Source of the DNA: Cocleimonas sp.
GTDB taxonomy: Bacteria; Pseudomonadota; Gammaproteobacteria; Thiotrichales; Thiotrichaceae
DNA length: 28,833 bases
Direction: 5' to 3'
Assembly (NCBI GenBank): GCA_023145485.1
Contig: JAGLDT010000127.1
Location: 1 to 28,833, forward strand
Shown here: positions 13,609 to 21,694 of the stretch, in pieces
Numbering within the stretch: the first letter of the stretch is position 1
Layout of the letters: every line of letters begins with the position of its first letter
Notes under the pieces: generated by a model
Databases searched by the model: none
The model's input: only the letters and a program-made list of their open reading frames with translations
Told to the model about the DNA's origin: nothing
Translations under genes and position numbers: made by a program

Positions 13609-15645
13609 TTATCTTCGCTGAGCCATTTTATTCCGCTGTTGTTCCTTGCGTCGGCGTGCTTGTAAACGCTTTTTAGCGTTCTTTTTCAATCTATTTGCTT
13701 TGAATGCTTTTACTCTATTCGCTTCTCTTTTGCGAATGGCATTAATTTTTTTCATTGCATGAGCGCGGCGTACCATTTCTTGTTTAATGGTGTTTTCTAT
13801 TCTTTTCTGCGCCGTTTTACGACGTTTTGTTTCTGTTTTTAGCAGGGTAATATTTCTTCTTTCTTGGGGATCGACACCTGCATTACCAACTAGAGCAAAG
13901 ATTCCCCTACCTGGGTTTTTTCTGGGTTTGATTAGATGCGCAATAAATCGACCTGTGCAGGAGTGCCACCAGCAGGGGCTATGGTGGGCAAAGGTCATTA
14001 ATGCACGGTGCTTTGGGGCGGTATGGATGGGTTGGTTAATGTATTCCTTAGTTCCCCAGCTACCAAACCAACGTGGTGTTCTTGGTGCTGAAAATGTTAC
14101 AAATAAGGTGCCACCCGCTTTTTTCCAGCCAGACAAAAGATCGTAATAGGCCTGCCCCATTTTTCGGCTTCGATTAGCAGCAATAAATAATCGGGTTGGG
14201 TTTTGCTTTACATTGCGACTCTCCCAGTCAACTAAATGTTGTCCACCCTCATAAGCAACCAGCTGTACACCGTATTTTCTTGCTGTTTTAGCTTGTTTTT
14301 TAATAAGTTTAATGACGCTGGGAATGGAGTAGGGTTCTTTAGGGTTGTAGATTGCCTTAAAAATATCATCAACAGAGCGTGCGCGACGTGATGTGCTCAT
14401 TTTTGGGTAAAAATAAGGTGCAATGGCTAAGACATCCGTTTTTTTATACGCATTTCGATAAGAAAGCACCATATCGCTTAATCGAGAATAGGGCGTGTAG
14501 CCCCCCATAACCCGTACAAGACGTTGATTTCCACCAAAGATTCTTTCCCATAAATTAAATATTTGTACACTTCGAAGTGAGTAATATTTATAGCCTGCTT
14601 TTATTTTGTCTTTATCAAGGCGCATGGCTAAGCCCCTTTTTTTAACATAATTTGCCTGTGTAAAAATACCATTCCATGCTTCGTTGGTATATTCAATGTA
14701 GATTTTAAGTTGGGGGTTTAAGTTTTTTCGAACATATTTCGCAAATTGTTGAATATATTGATTATTTGCTTTGTGTGGTAAGCAAAACCATGGGTCAATA
14801 TTTAAAATATTTGCCAATGCGACCATCATTTCAACGGGGACACCACGAACGGCTGTTTTTCCTCCCCATGTTTGCTGTGTTAGCTTATTGCGCTTAGCCC
14901 ATGAGGTAATAGGATTGCGCGTGATGCCTGACATATTCATAAAGCGAATGACTTTGAAGTCTTTCATATAATCCAAATAGGCAGGACTGAAAATAATAGT
15001 ATTAAAATGTTGCACAAAGGATAGATACTGTCCAGGGCGACATTTTTTGGGATTTCTAATATGGCGAAAAGGGTTGTTACTGCAAATACCACCTGGCATT
15101 AAAATATGGATATTGCGAATATAATTTTTTGGATCGGTTTTTTTGATAATTAAAGTAGCATTAATTTCCCGTTTATTGCTGGCATTAATCGCAATAATAT
15201 CCTTTCCTGGAAAGCGTTTGATTAATTTTGCATTATGACCATAAATAATTTTTCCTTTACCTTGATATAAAACGGTATACAGACCTTTGGGTAAAACTTG
15301 TGCTGGCACATCTTTAATAAAACGGGTTCCGACCTGAGCATATTTTGGAATATAGGTTGGCCAGCCATCTCGGTCGTAGCGTATACGCCCTTTAGTCAGC
15401 CATGGGCGTGCTTCTTCAAAAGGAATTGATGATTTAAAAATATCAACAAATGGCAAACTAGCATCATCTTCTGTGATTTCATTGGTATTGATACCAAGTG
15501 GTGAATTGACGGACGATGCGCTAAATGCAAGAGAAACTGGGAAAAGCAGTATAATGCCTACGCAGAGTGTGTTTTTAATAGTAGAAATGAAAACGTTGGA
15601 TCGAAAAATCATATAAAATCTTGAGACTGTCGTATGATTAAGCAT
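13609..15645 (-). CDS. Exported TIM-barrel-like glycosidase candidate with a basic C-terminal tail
   Basis: The 678-residue protein has an export signal (hydrophobic 27-42, cleavage near FSA); Met12 is an alternative start giving a more usual signal length. The mature start SPLGINTNEI...LPFVDIFKSS and later KIYIEYTNEAWNG (314-326) and LVAYEGGQHL (462-471) fit a family of exported proteins often annotated as cellulose-binding or GH-A-like. Glu322 (in NE) and Glu466 stand where acid/base and nucleophile are expected. A beta-rich N-terminal region (about 50-170) precedes the barrel. The last ~75 residues (604-678) are extremely Lys/Arg-rich and helical (RRKTAQKRIENTIKQEMVRR). The substrate is unknown; an exopolysaccharide is likely. 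With the SASA esterase at 6832 it hints at polysaccharide processing, though the two are not adjacent. Confidence 0.65.
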   Translation of the reverse strand: MLNHTTVSRFYMIFRSNVFISTIKNTLCVGIILLFPVSLAFSASSVNSPLGINTNEITEDDASLPFVDIFKSSIPFEEARPWLTKGRIRYDRDGWPTYIPKYAQVGTRFIKDVPAQVLPKGLYTVLYQGKGKIIYGHNAKLIKRFPGKDIIAINASNKREINATLIIKKTDPKNYIRNIHILMPGGICSNNPFRHIRNPKKCRPGQYLSFVQHFNTIIFSPAYLDYMKDFKVIRFMNMSGITRNPITSWAKRNKLTQQTWGGKTAVRGVPVEMMVALANILNIDPWFCLPHKANNQYIQQFAKYVRKNLNPQLKIYIEYTNEAWNGIFTQANYVKKRGLAMRLDKDKIKAGYKYYSLRSVQIFNLWERIFGGNQRLVRVMGGYTPYSRLSDMVLSYRNAYKKTDVLAIAPYFYPKMSTSRRARSVDDIFKAIYNPKEPYSIPSVIKLIKKQAKTARKYGVQLVAYEGGQHLVDWESRNVKQNPTRLFIAANRSRKMGQAYYDLLSGWKKAGGTLFVTFSAPRTPRWFGSWGTKEYINQPIHTAPKHRALMTFAHHSPCWWHSCTGRFIAHLIKPRKNPGRGIFALVGNAGVDPQERRNITLLKTETKRRKTAQKRIENTIKQEMVRRAHAMKKINAIRKREANRVKAFKANRLKKNAKKRLQARRRKEQQRNKMAQRR

Positions 15646-15902
15646 ACAAACAAATCAGCATCCTTGTTTGTAATTAAGATACATATTGTAGATGTAATAG
15701 ACTAATTATCCAAAGAAAATTAGATTAATAATAAATTATTTTTTTACTTGTCATAAGTAGTCTTTTGAATTTACCCTAAAAATAAGTTTAGACTGAATAT
15801 CAATCGCTATCAAAATACTGTTGTAAATTTTTTTCATAAGGCAGTAGTATCACTTTTTTGTTAGAGTGCACTAATAACAAACACCATTGAAATATTACCT
15901 CT

Positions 15903-17372
15903 ATGAATGACTTACCTGAATCTAATAATAGTTTGCTCCTAGCTCTGCGCGAAATACTGCCTGAAAAATATCTATTAACGACCAAGGAAGACTTGAAACC
16001 CTATGAATGTGATGGTTTTCCTGTTTATCGACGTTTACCTCTTGCCGTTGCCTTACCCAGTACGATTGAAGAGGTGCAAAAAATTATCCATGTCTGTGAG
16101 AGTTTACGTGTGCCGATAGTTGCCCGCGGTGCAGGAACGGGATTATCAGGTGGTGCTTTGCCTCATGAAGGCGGTATTATTCTTGGTTTAGCACGCTTTA
16201 ATCGTATTCTTGAAATTAATGATGACAGTATGACGATGCGAGTCCAGCCAGGGGTGCGTAATTTAGCAATCTCTGAAGCGGCGGCTCCCTATGGTTTGTA
16301 TTATGCGCCTGATCCTTCTTCACAAATTGCCTGTACTATTGGTGGGAATGTGGCAGAAAATGCCGGGGGGGTGCATTGTTTAAAATACGGTTTGACGGTG
16401 CATAATGTATTGGAAGTCAAAATCATTACGGTAGAAGGCGCGTTAGTGACATTAGGCTCTAGTACCTTGGATACGCCAGGTTATGACCTGTTAGGCTTGA
16501 TGACAGGTTCAGAGGGAATGTTAGGAATTATTGTTGAGGTTGTAGTAAAGCTATTGCCACGTCCTCCTGAAACTAAAGTATTAATGGCATCTTTCGATAC
16601 AGTAGAGGATGCTGCGAATGCGGTTTCAACGATTATTTCAGCAGGGATTATTCCAGCAGGATTGGAAATGATGGATAACTTAGCCATTCAAGCGGCTGAA
16701 GCGTTTGCTCATGCGGGTTATCCTGTTGATGCGGAGGCTATTTTACTGTGTGAATTAGATGGCGAAGGTGAACAGCTTGCAGAAGAAGTGAGCCTTGTTG
16801 CTGATATTTTAAGAGAAGCCAATTCAATTCGTGTGGTAATGGCGAGTTCTGATGAGGAAAAGGCTACACTGTGGGCGGGTCGCAAGGCCGCTTTTCCTGC
16901 GGTTGGTCGCTTATCACCTGACTATTATTGCATGGATGGCACTATCCCACGCAAAAAAATAGCGGCAGTATTAGCTGAGATACAAGCATTATCAGAACAT
17001 TATGATTTACGGGTAGCGAATGTCTTTCATGCAGGGGATGGTAATTTACATCCTCTGATTTTATTTGATGCAGGAAAAACGGGCGAACTGGAAAGAGCAG
17101 AACATTTTGGTGCTGATATTTTAGAATTATGCGTAAAAATGGGGGGTACGATTACGGGTGAGCATGGGGTAGGATTTGAAAAACTGGATCAAATGTGTGT
17201 GCAGTTTAGTGAAGATGAATTGACCCACTTTCATAATATTAAATACGCCTTTGACCCTTATGAGTTACTTAATCCTGGCAAAGTGATTCCTACCTTGCAT
17301 CGTTGTGCTGAGCTAGGTGCTATGCATGTTCATCATGGTGAATTGCCTCACCCTGATATTCCGCGTTTTTAG
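15903..17372 (+). CDS. glcD: GlcD, FAD subunit of glycolate oxidase
   Basis: GlcD is the FAD-containing catalytic subunit of the membrane-associated GlcDEF glycolate oxidase, converting glycolate to glyoxylate with electrons to the quinone pool. The 489-residue protein (E. coli 499) has the FAD-binding-4 motif RGAGTGLSGGALP (75-87), PDPSSQIACTIGGNVAENAG (136-155) typical of GlcD and D-lactate dehydrogenases, and the C-terminal GEHGVGFEKL loop. It leads glcD-glcE-glcF-phosphatase. In autotrophs this enzyme salvages 2-phosphoglycolate carbon from RuBisCO oxygenation; no RuBisCO gene is in the window. No GlcC-type regulator is adjacent. Confidence 0.95.
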   Translation: MNDLPESNNSLLLALREILPEKYLLTTKEDLKPYECDGFPVYRRLPLAVALPSTIEEVQKIIHVCESLRVPIVARGAGTGLSGGALPHEGGIILGLARFNRILEINDDSMTMRVQPGVRNLAISEAAAPYGLYYAPDPSSQIACTIGGNVAENAGGVHCLKYGLTVHNVLEVKIITVEGALVTLGSSTLDTPGYDLLGLMTGSEGMLGIIVEVVVKLLPRPPETKVLMASFDTVEDAANAVSTIISAGIIPAGLEMMDNLAIQAAEAFAHAGYPVDAEAILLCELDGEGEQLAEEVSLVADILREANSIRVVMASSDEEKATLWAGRKAAFPAVGRLSPDYYCMDGTIPRKKIAAVLAEIQALSEHYDLRVANVFHAGDGNLHPLILFDAGKTGELERAEHFGADILELCVKMGGTITGEHGVGFEKLDQMCVQFSEDELTHFHNIKYAFDPYELLNPGKVIPTLHRCAELGAMHVHHGELPHPDIPRF

Positions 17373-17438
17373 CATTTATTGTTTTATTCTTAAAACAAGT
17401 TAACTTAAATTTATAACGTAATTATTTATAGAAAACAT

Positions 17439-18560
17439 ATGGCTCTCAACATTATACCAAGCTTTATCCCTAGTTGTGATATAAGCGCTGCATTACAAGA
17501 ACAAGTCCAATCATCGATTGATTTACATTCACCTTTGCTAATCCTTGGTGGTGGGAGTAAATCATTTTATGGACGACCTCCTGTGGAGACCTCGAATATA
17601 TTAGACTTGAAAGATCATATCGGCGTGATTGATTATGATCCAACGGAGTTGGCAATTACAGTGCGAGCAGGGACACGTTTACAAGATTTGGAGTTATTAT
17701 TAGCGAAACAACAACAAATCCTACCGTTTGAACCGCCTCTGTTTGATAAAAACAGTACCATTGGTGGTGTTGTTTCCTCTGGTATTTCTGGGCCTCGCCG
17801 CGCATTTAGTGGTTCTATTCGTGATGCGGTCTTGGGTGTGGAAATCATTAATGGAGAGGGTAAAATTGTCCATTTCGGCGGTCAAGTGATGAAAAATGTC
17901 GCGGGTTATGATATGTCGCGCTTAATGGTACGTTCAATGGGAACACTGGGTGTTATCTTGAGCGTTTCATTACGAGTATTACCAAAGCCCGCGAAAGAAA
18001 TAACGCTTGTTGTGATGGCAGACCAAGAGGAGTCACTGGCTTACTGTAAACGATGGCGCAGAGAGCACCTGCCTATATCGGCTACAACATGGTATCGGGG
18101 CACTGTTTATGTTCGTTTGTCAGGTACAGAAACTACTTTAGAAGCAGCGCAGCAGAAACTGTCAAAAGAGATTTCATTTGAACAACTTGAGGACGATGAG
18201 ACTTTTTGGCAATCAATACGTAATCAACAACATGCCTTTTTTAAAGAAATTAATAAACCCTTATGGCGTTTATCTCTACCTATTAATGCGCCTGTGATTG
18301 CTCGTTTTTCAGGTGATTTGCTAACGGAGTGGGGCGGTACGCAACGCTGGGTTAGTAATAATGCGCCCGCTAATATTGTTCGAGCAGTGGTTGAAAAGCA
18401 TGGCGGTTATGCTACCTTATTTGGTGGACAAAAATACTTACCTGAAGTCCCTCCTTTTCCTGTTTTGGCACCTGAATTACTTGAGTTACATAAACGCTTA
18501 AAACGTAAACTTGATCCGCACAATATTTTTAATCCTGGGCGTTTATACAGAGATCTTTGA
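17439..18560 (+). CDS. glcE: GlcE, second FAD-binding subunit of glycolate oxidase
   Basis: GlcE is the second FAD-binding-4 subunit required for glycolate oxidase activity. The 373-residue protein (E. coli 350) has the shortened FAD pocket LILGGGSKSFYGRP, then NSTIGGVVSSGISGPRRAFSGSIRDAVLGV and VMKNVAGYDMSRLMVRSMGTLGV, all typical of GlcE. The C-terminus ends with the family-conserved LDPHNIFNPGRLY. It starts 66 bp after glcD and its TGA overlaps the glcF ATG by one base. Confidence 0.95.
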   Translation: MALNIIPSFIPSCDISAALQEQVQSSIDLHSPLLILGGGSKSFYGRPPVETSNILDLKDHIGVIDYDPTELAITVRAGTRLQDLELLLAKQQQILPFEPPLFDKNSTIGGVVSSGISGPRRAFSGSIRDAVLGVEIINGEGKIVHFGGQVMKNVAGYDMSRLMVRSMGTLGVILSVSLRVLPKPAKEITLVVMADQEESLAYCKRWRREHLPISATTWYRGTVYVRLSGTETTLEAAQQKLSKEISFEQLEDDETFWQSIRNQQHAFFKEINKPLWRLSLPINAPVIARFSGDLLTEWGGTQRWVSNNAPANIVRAVVEKHGGYATLFGGQKYLPEVPPFPVLAPELLELHKRLKRKLDPHNIFNPGRLYRDL

Positions 18561-19768
18561 TGAGAACTGACTTATTAGATAGTATTAAATACACCTCAGA
18601 AGGACGTTTAGCGGATGATATATTGCGTAGCTGTGTGCATTGTGGATTTTGTAATGCGACTTGCCCGACCTATCAGTTATTAGGCGATGAAAATGAAGGG
18701 CCTCGTGGACGAATTTATTTAATTAAACAACTACTTGAAGGGGCTGAGGTGAGCTCTTCAACACGTGATCACCTAGATCGTTGTTTAATTTGTCGCAATT
18801 GTGAAACGACCTGCCCATCAGGGGTTAAATACAGTCAATTATTGGAAATCGGTAAGAAATTTATTGGAAAGACAGTAGATCGTTCTTTTAAAGAGCAGTT
18901 CGTGCGTGATGCTTTACTCAATACCTTGCCTTATCGTCGTCGTTTTAAATTATTTTTAACGGCTGGACGTTTCTTTTTGCCACTTGTTCCTCCCACATTG
19001 CGTAGCAAAATTCCTGCGAGAATGGTAGCAGGAAAATGGGCTAAAGGCTCGCATCAACGCCGTATGTTGATACTTGATGGCTGTGTTCAGCCGACACTAT
19101 CACCTGACATTAATAGTGCTACCTCCAGAGTGTTAGATAAACTAGGTATTACACTGGTTAATATAAAAAAAGCAGGTTGCTGTGGTGCAGTTAGTCAACA
19201 TTTAAATAGGGAAAAAGATGCACTTGCGATGATGAGGCGTAATATCAAAGCATGGTGGCCAGAAATAGAAGCAGGTGCAGAAGCGATTGTAACAACCGCT
19301 AGTGGTTGTGGGTTAATGATCAAAGAGTATGGGGATTATTTAAAGGATGATGAGCAATACGCTGAAAAAGCACGTCAAATTTCTGCGTTATGTAAAGATC
19401 TTTCAGAAGTGATTCTTGCAGAAGATTATGCCACTCTTCTAGCAAAAAAACCGAAAAAAATTAGCTGGCATCCTCCTTGTACTTTGCAACATGGGCAAAA
19501 AATAACAGGTGTGGTTGAAAAAATCTTAAAGGACTGTGGTTATCAGCTAAATCCAATTAAAGACTCGCATTTATGTTGTGGTTCAGCAGGGACGTATTCT
19601 ATTTTTCAGCCAGAATTAGCCACACAATTGGGGAATAATAAAGTGACACATCTTGAGGCTGATCAGCCTGAGTTAATTGTCACTGCCAATATCGGTTGCC
19701 AAACACATTTACAAGAACGTACAAAAACGTCCGTGAAGCACTGGGTTCATTTGTTATTGGAGTCATAA
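18560..19768 (+). CDS. glcF: GlcF, iron-sulfur subunit of glycolate oxidase
   Basis: GlcF carries electrons from the flavin subunits to quinone through two [4Fe-4S] clusters. The 402-residue protein (E. coli 407) has both ferredoxin-type motifs: CVHCGFCNATCP (Cys25, 28, 31, 35) and CLICRNCETTCP (Cys75, 78, 81, 85). Two CCG-type domains follow (GCCGAVSQHL and LCCGSAGTYS, with HPPCTLQH between), as in heterodisulfide-reductase/GlcF proteins. I start it at ATG 18560, in a TGATG stop-start overlap with glcE, rather than the TTG one codon earlier. Confidence 0.95.
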   Translation: MRTDLLDSIKYTSEGRLADDILRSCVHCGFCNATCPTYQLLGDENEGPRGRIYLIKQLLEGAEVSSSTRDHLDRCLICRNCETTCPSGVKYSQLLEIGKKFIGKTVDRSFKEQFVRDALLNTLPYRRRFKLFLTAGRFFLPLVPPTLRSKIPARMVAGKWAKGSHQRRMLILDGCVQPTLSPDINSATSRVLDKLGITLVNIKKAGCCGAVSQHLNREKDALAMMRRNIKAWWPEIEAGAEAIVTTASGCGLMIKEYGDYLKDDEQYAEKARQISALCKDLSEVILAEDYATLLAKKPKKISWHPPCTLQHGQKITGVVEKILKDCGYQLNPIKDSHLCCGSAGTYSIFQPELATQLGNNKVTHLEADQPELIVTANIGCQTHLQERTKTSVKHWVHLLLES

Positions 19769-19771
19769 ATT

Positions 19772-20239
19772 ATGCAAAATATTAGTCGTGATATTGGTTC
19801 AAGTCTCGAAACACAAGTGCTTAATTATATTCCAATCAATACGAATCTTGCAACCTCAGGGCAACCAACACCTCTACAAATAGAAGCGATTGCAGCTGCA
19901 GGCTATGACTGTATTATTAATCTTGCAATGCATGATTCAACCGATGCATTATTTGAGGAAGGTGGTTTAGTTAGCGAGGTGGGAATGAATTATTTTCATA
20001 TTCCCGTCCCTTTTGATGCGCCAACAGTAAAGCATTTGACATTATTTCTCAATTTGATGAGGGCTTTAAAGGGGAAAAAAGTCTGGTTGCACTGTGCTTA
20101 TAACTGGCGCGCTTCTGCCTTTACTGGGCATTATCAACGCAAAGTATTAGGGGTGTTATCTGATGAGATAGAGATGATTGTATTGGAGCAATGGGAGCCA
20201 GATGAGGCTTGGTTGGCATTTTTTGATGTTGAAATTTAG
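19772..20239 (+). CDS. Variant protein-tyrosine-phosphatase-like protein downstream of glcF
   Basis: The 155-residue protein has the DSP/DUF442-like layout: an early LATSGQPTPLQIEAIAAAGY segment, a general-acid-loop region (HIPVPFDAP, 76-84) and a phosphate-binding loop VWLHCAYNWRASAF (104-117). The spacing between Cys108 and Arg113 is four residues instead of the standard five (CX4R rather than CX5R). From memory, a related bacterial family shares this (HCAxNxRxSAF), so activity is not excluded. It begins 3 bp after the glcF stop and is almost certainly cotranscribed with glcDEF. Whether it has a role in glycolate metabolism is unknown; it has no similarity to phosphoglycolate phosphatase (HAD). 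Confidence 0.75.
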   Translation: MQNISRDIGSSLETQVLNYIPINTNLATSGQPTPLQIEAIAAAGYDCIINLAMHDSTDALFEEGGLVSEVGMNYFHIPVPFDAPTVKHLTLFLNLMRALKGKKVWLHCAYNWRASAFTGHYQRKVLGVLSDEIEMIVLEQWEPDEAWLAFFDVEI

Positions 20240-20249
20240 AATGACGTTA

Positions 20250-20409
20250 AGGAATGAAAGTTCAATAACGTCCCAACTCTAACTTGCCTGTTTGTCTCAG
20301 CTTGAATGCTCTCAGGCCGTTGCGTAGAATGAGTCTGCGCCTACTGAGAAGATCGAATCTGAAAAAAACTCTGCGTTATCATTTGGGATGTTATTAAGTT
20401 CTCATTCCT
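20250..20409. repeat. Dispersed ~160-bp inverted-end element, copy B (best preserved)
   Basis: The 160-bp element has imperfect 26-bp inverted ends. The left end is AGGAATGAAAGTTCAATAAC then GTCCCA (20250-20275). The right end, TGGGATGTTATTAAGTTCTC then ATTCCT (20384-20409), is its reverse complement with five mismatches. The core contains CAGCTTGAATGCTCTCAGG, CGTTGCGTAGAATGA and GCGCCTACT, shared with copy A. It starts 10 bp after the phosphatase stop and ends 72 bp before the ppiC stop, between convergent genes. It encodes nothing obvious. Confidence 0.85.
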
Positions 20410-20460
20410 AAGATTAACAACAGTCTCGAAAGTGTTATTGCTAGTCTTAGCCTAATCTTA
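20409..20460 (-). other. Inverted repeat between element B and ppiC
   Basis: TAAGATTA (20409-20416) has a perfect inverted copy TAATCTTA (20453-20460), 22 bp past the ppiC stop on the minus strand. With a 36-base loop and no T-tract it is a doubtful terminator, but it may fold together with the element end. Confidence 0.3.
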
Positions 20461-20481
20461 GCGAAATAGGTTGAAAATATA

Positions 20482-20763
20482 TTAGTCGGTGCGACTAGTG
20501 ACTTCCAGTAAATGATAACCAAATTGTGTTTTAACAGGGCCTTGAACTTCATTGATGGGTGCGCTGAAGACCACTTTATCAAACTCAGGTACCATTTGAC
20601 CTGGACCAAACGAGCCTAAGTCGCCACCTTGAGCACTGGATGGACAACTGGAATTAGCTTTAGCCACGTCAGCAAAGTCTTTGCCATCCATAATCTGCTG
20701 TTTTAATTCATTACATTTTTCTTCGTTATCGACTAGTAAGTGGCGAGCTGTTGCTTGTGCCAT
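20482..20763 (-). CDS. ppiC: PpiC-type parvulin peptidyl-prolyl isomerase
   Basis: This single-domain parvulin catalyses cis-trans isomerisation at proline bonds in the cytoplasm. The 93-residue length equals E. coli PpiC. Family features are ARHLLVDNEEKCNELKQQI, FADVAKANSSCPSSAQGGDLGSFGPGQMVPEFDKVVF and the C-terminal VKTQFGYHLLEV. There is no signal peptide. A GGAG ribosome site precedes the ATG and a likely extended -10 promoter lies about 30 bp upstream, so it can be transcribed independently of the gene at 20885. Confidence 0.95.
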   Translation of the reverse strand: MAQATARHLLVDNEEKCNELKQQIMDGKDFADVAKANSSCPSSAQGGDLGSFGPGQMVPEFDKVVFSAPINEVQGPVKTQFGYHLLEVTSRTD

Positions 20764-20792
20764 TGTTTTTCTCCGTTCATTGAGGCGTGAGG

Positions 20793-20804
20793 ATTATAAT
20801 ACCA
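20793..20804 (-). promoter_or_regulatory. Candidate extended -10 promoter for ppiC
   Basis: On the minus strand TGGTATTATAAT offers an extended -10 (TGG-TATTAT) overlapping a perfect TATAAT, about 30 bp before the ppiC start. No recognisable -35, which extended -10 promoters tolerate. Confidence 0.45.
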
Positions 20805-20884
20805 CTCTGCCTAAAGGGTGTGTTTTTAGCTTTTCTATTTTGTGGGTGTCGCTGATTTTATCAAGAGGTGAGGGTAAAATATTG

Positions 20885-21694
20885 CTAGATAAATAATTTT
20901 AAGGCTAAGGCAATAATAACAACAACAATGGCGGCGGTGAAATACTCTTCCATTGTCCATTCATCGGTTGGTGGTTTTGGTTTTTCTGGTGGTTTTAGCT
21001 CGCCACATGCTTGTTTAACATATTGATTCCGTATAGCATTAATATGCTCATGTATAGGATTTGCTTCCATGCCTTCAAATTCTACATGACCACCACGCAT
21101 TCTGATCAAAGGAATTAGCATATCAATATTTGCCCTTGCAAGTACTGCATTTTGCACTGCTGGTCGTATAAATTTTTCATGTAATTCACAATAATTTCGT
21201 GGTCCATCTTCGAGTATTTGAGCAAACTCAGCTGCTTCTTTGTCATTATCTTTTTCAGGTTTTAAATCCCCTTTTTTAATAGCATCATGTTTTTGGTTAT
21301 AGTTTAAATTAGTTTGAATGTCATAATGCAGACCTTTGTAAATGTCATTTCCAGCTTTTTGCATCAATTCACGATTTTGCCTTAAAAATTTATTAAGTTC
21401 ATTTGTATGAGCATCAGCATCCCTAATTGCTTTTGATCTAAGCCTAACTTCATAGGAAGCATCCTTTCGGTCTGTAAAATTCACCTCTACATCATGCTCA
21501 TTAAAAATACTATAAGACGGTTCAGTTTCTATAAAGGTATCGGCTAAATCTTTTTTTTCATCACCTGAGTCTTTGTTATCTTCTTTTTTTTCTTCTTTTG
21601 GGGGAGCTTCTTTTTTCTTGGGTTTTAATAAACCTATGGTATAAGAAAAAGGAGTCGCGGCGGTCGTTACAAGTGTTCTTAGGATGGTATTCAT
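20885..21694 (-). CDS. Unknown tail-anchored protein coupled to apaH
   Basis: I do not recognise this 269-residue protein. It has a short hydrophobic N-terminal stretch (1-23), then a Lys/Glu/Asp-rich disordered segment (25-52: KPKKKEAPPKEEKKEDNKDS). A helical central domain follows (about 70-225, with RQNRELMQKAGNDIYKGLHY and NYCELHEKFIRPAVQNAVLA), then a proline-rich hinge (KPPEKPKPPTDEW) and a C-terminal membrane helix (about 249-269) that ends the protein, as in tail-anchored proteins. I start it at ATG 21694, which overlaps the apaH stop as ATGA and has GTGGA upstream. The ATG at 21703 would add three residues. Coupling to apaH suggests shared expression, not necessarily shared function. 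Confidence 0.75.
   Translation of the reverse strand: MNTILRTLVTTAATPFSYTIGLLKPKKKEAPPKEEKKEDNKDSGDEKKDLADTFIETEPSYSIFNEHDVEVNFTDRKDASYEVRLRSKAIRDADAHTNELNKFLRQNRELMQKAGNDIYKGLHYDIQTNLNYNQKHDAIKKGDLKPEKDNDKEAAEFAQILEDGPRNYCELHEKFIRPAVQNAVLARANIDMLIPLIRMRGGHVEFEGMEANPIHEHINAIRNQYVKQACGELKPPEKPKPPTDEWTMEEYFTAAIVVVIIALALKLFI

Noticed and set aside
15800..15985. 61-residue minus-strand ORF across the glcD start
   Set aside because: It overlaps the glcD coding start and AT-rich leader with no ribosome site.
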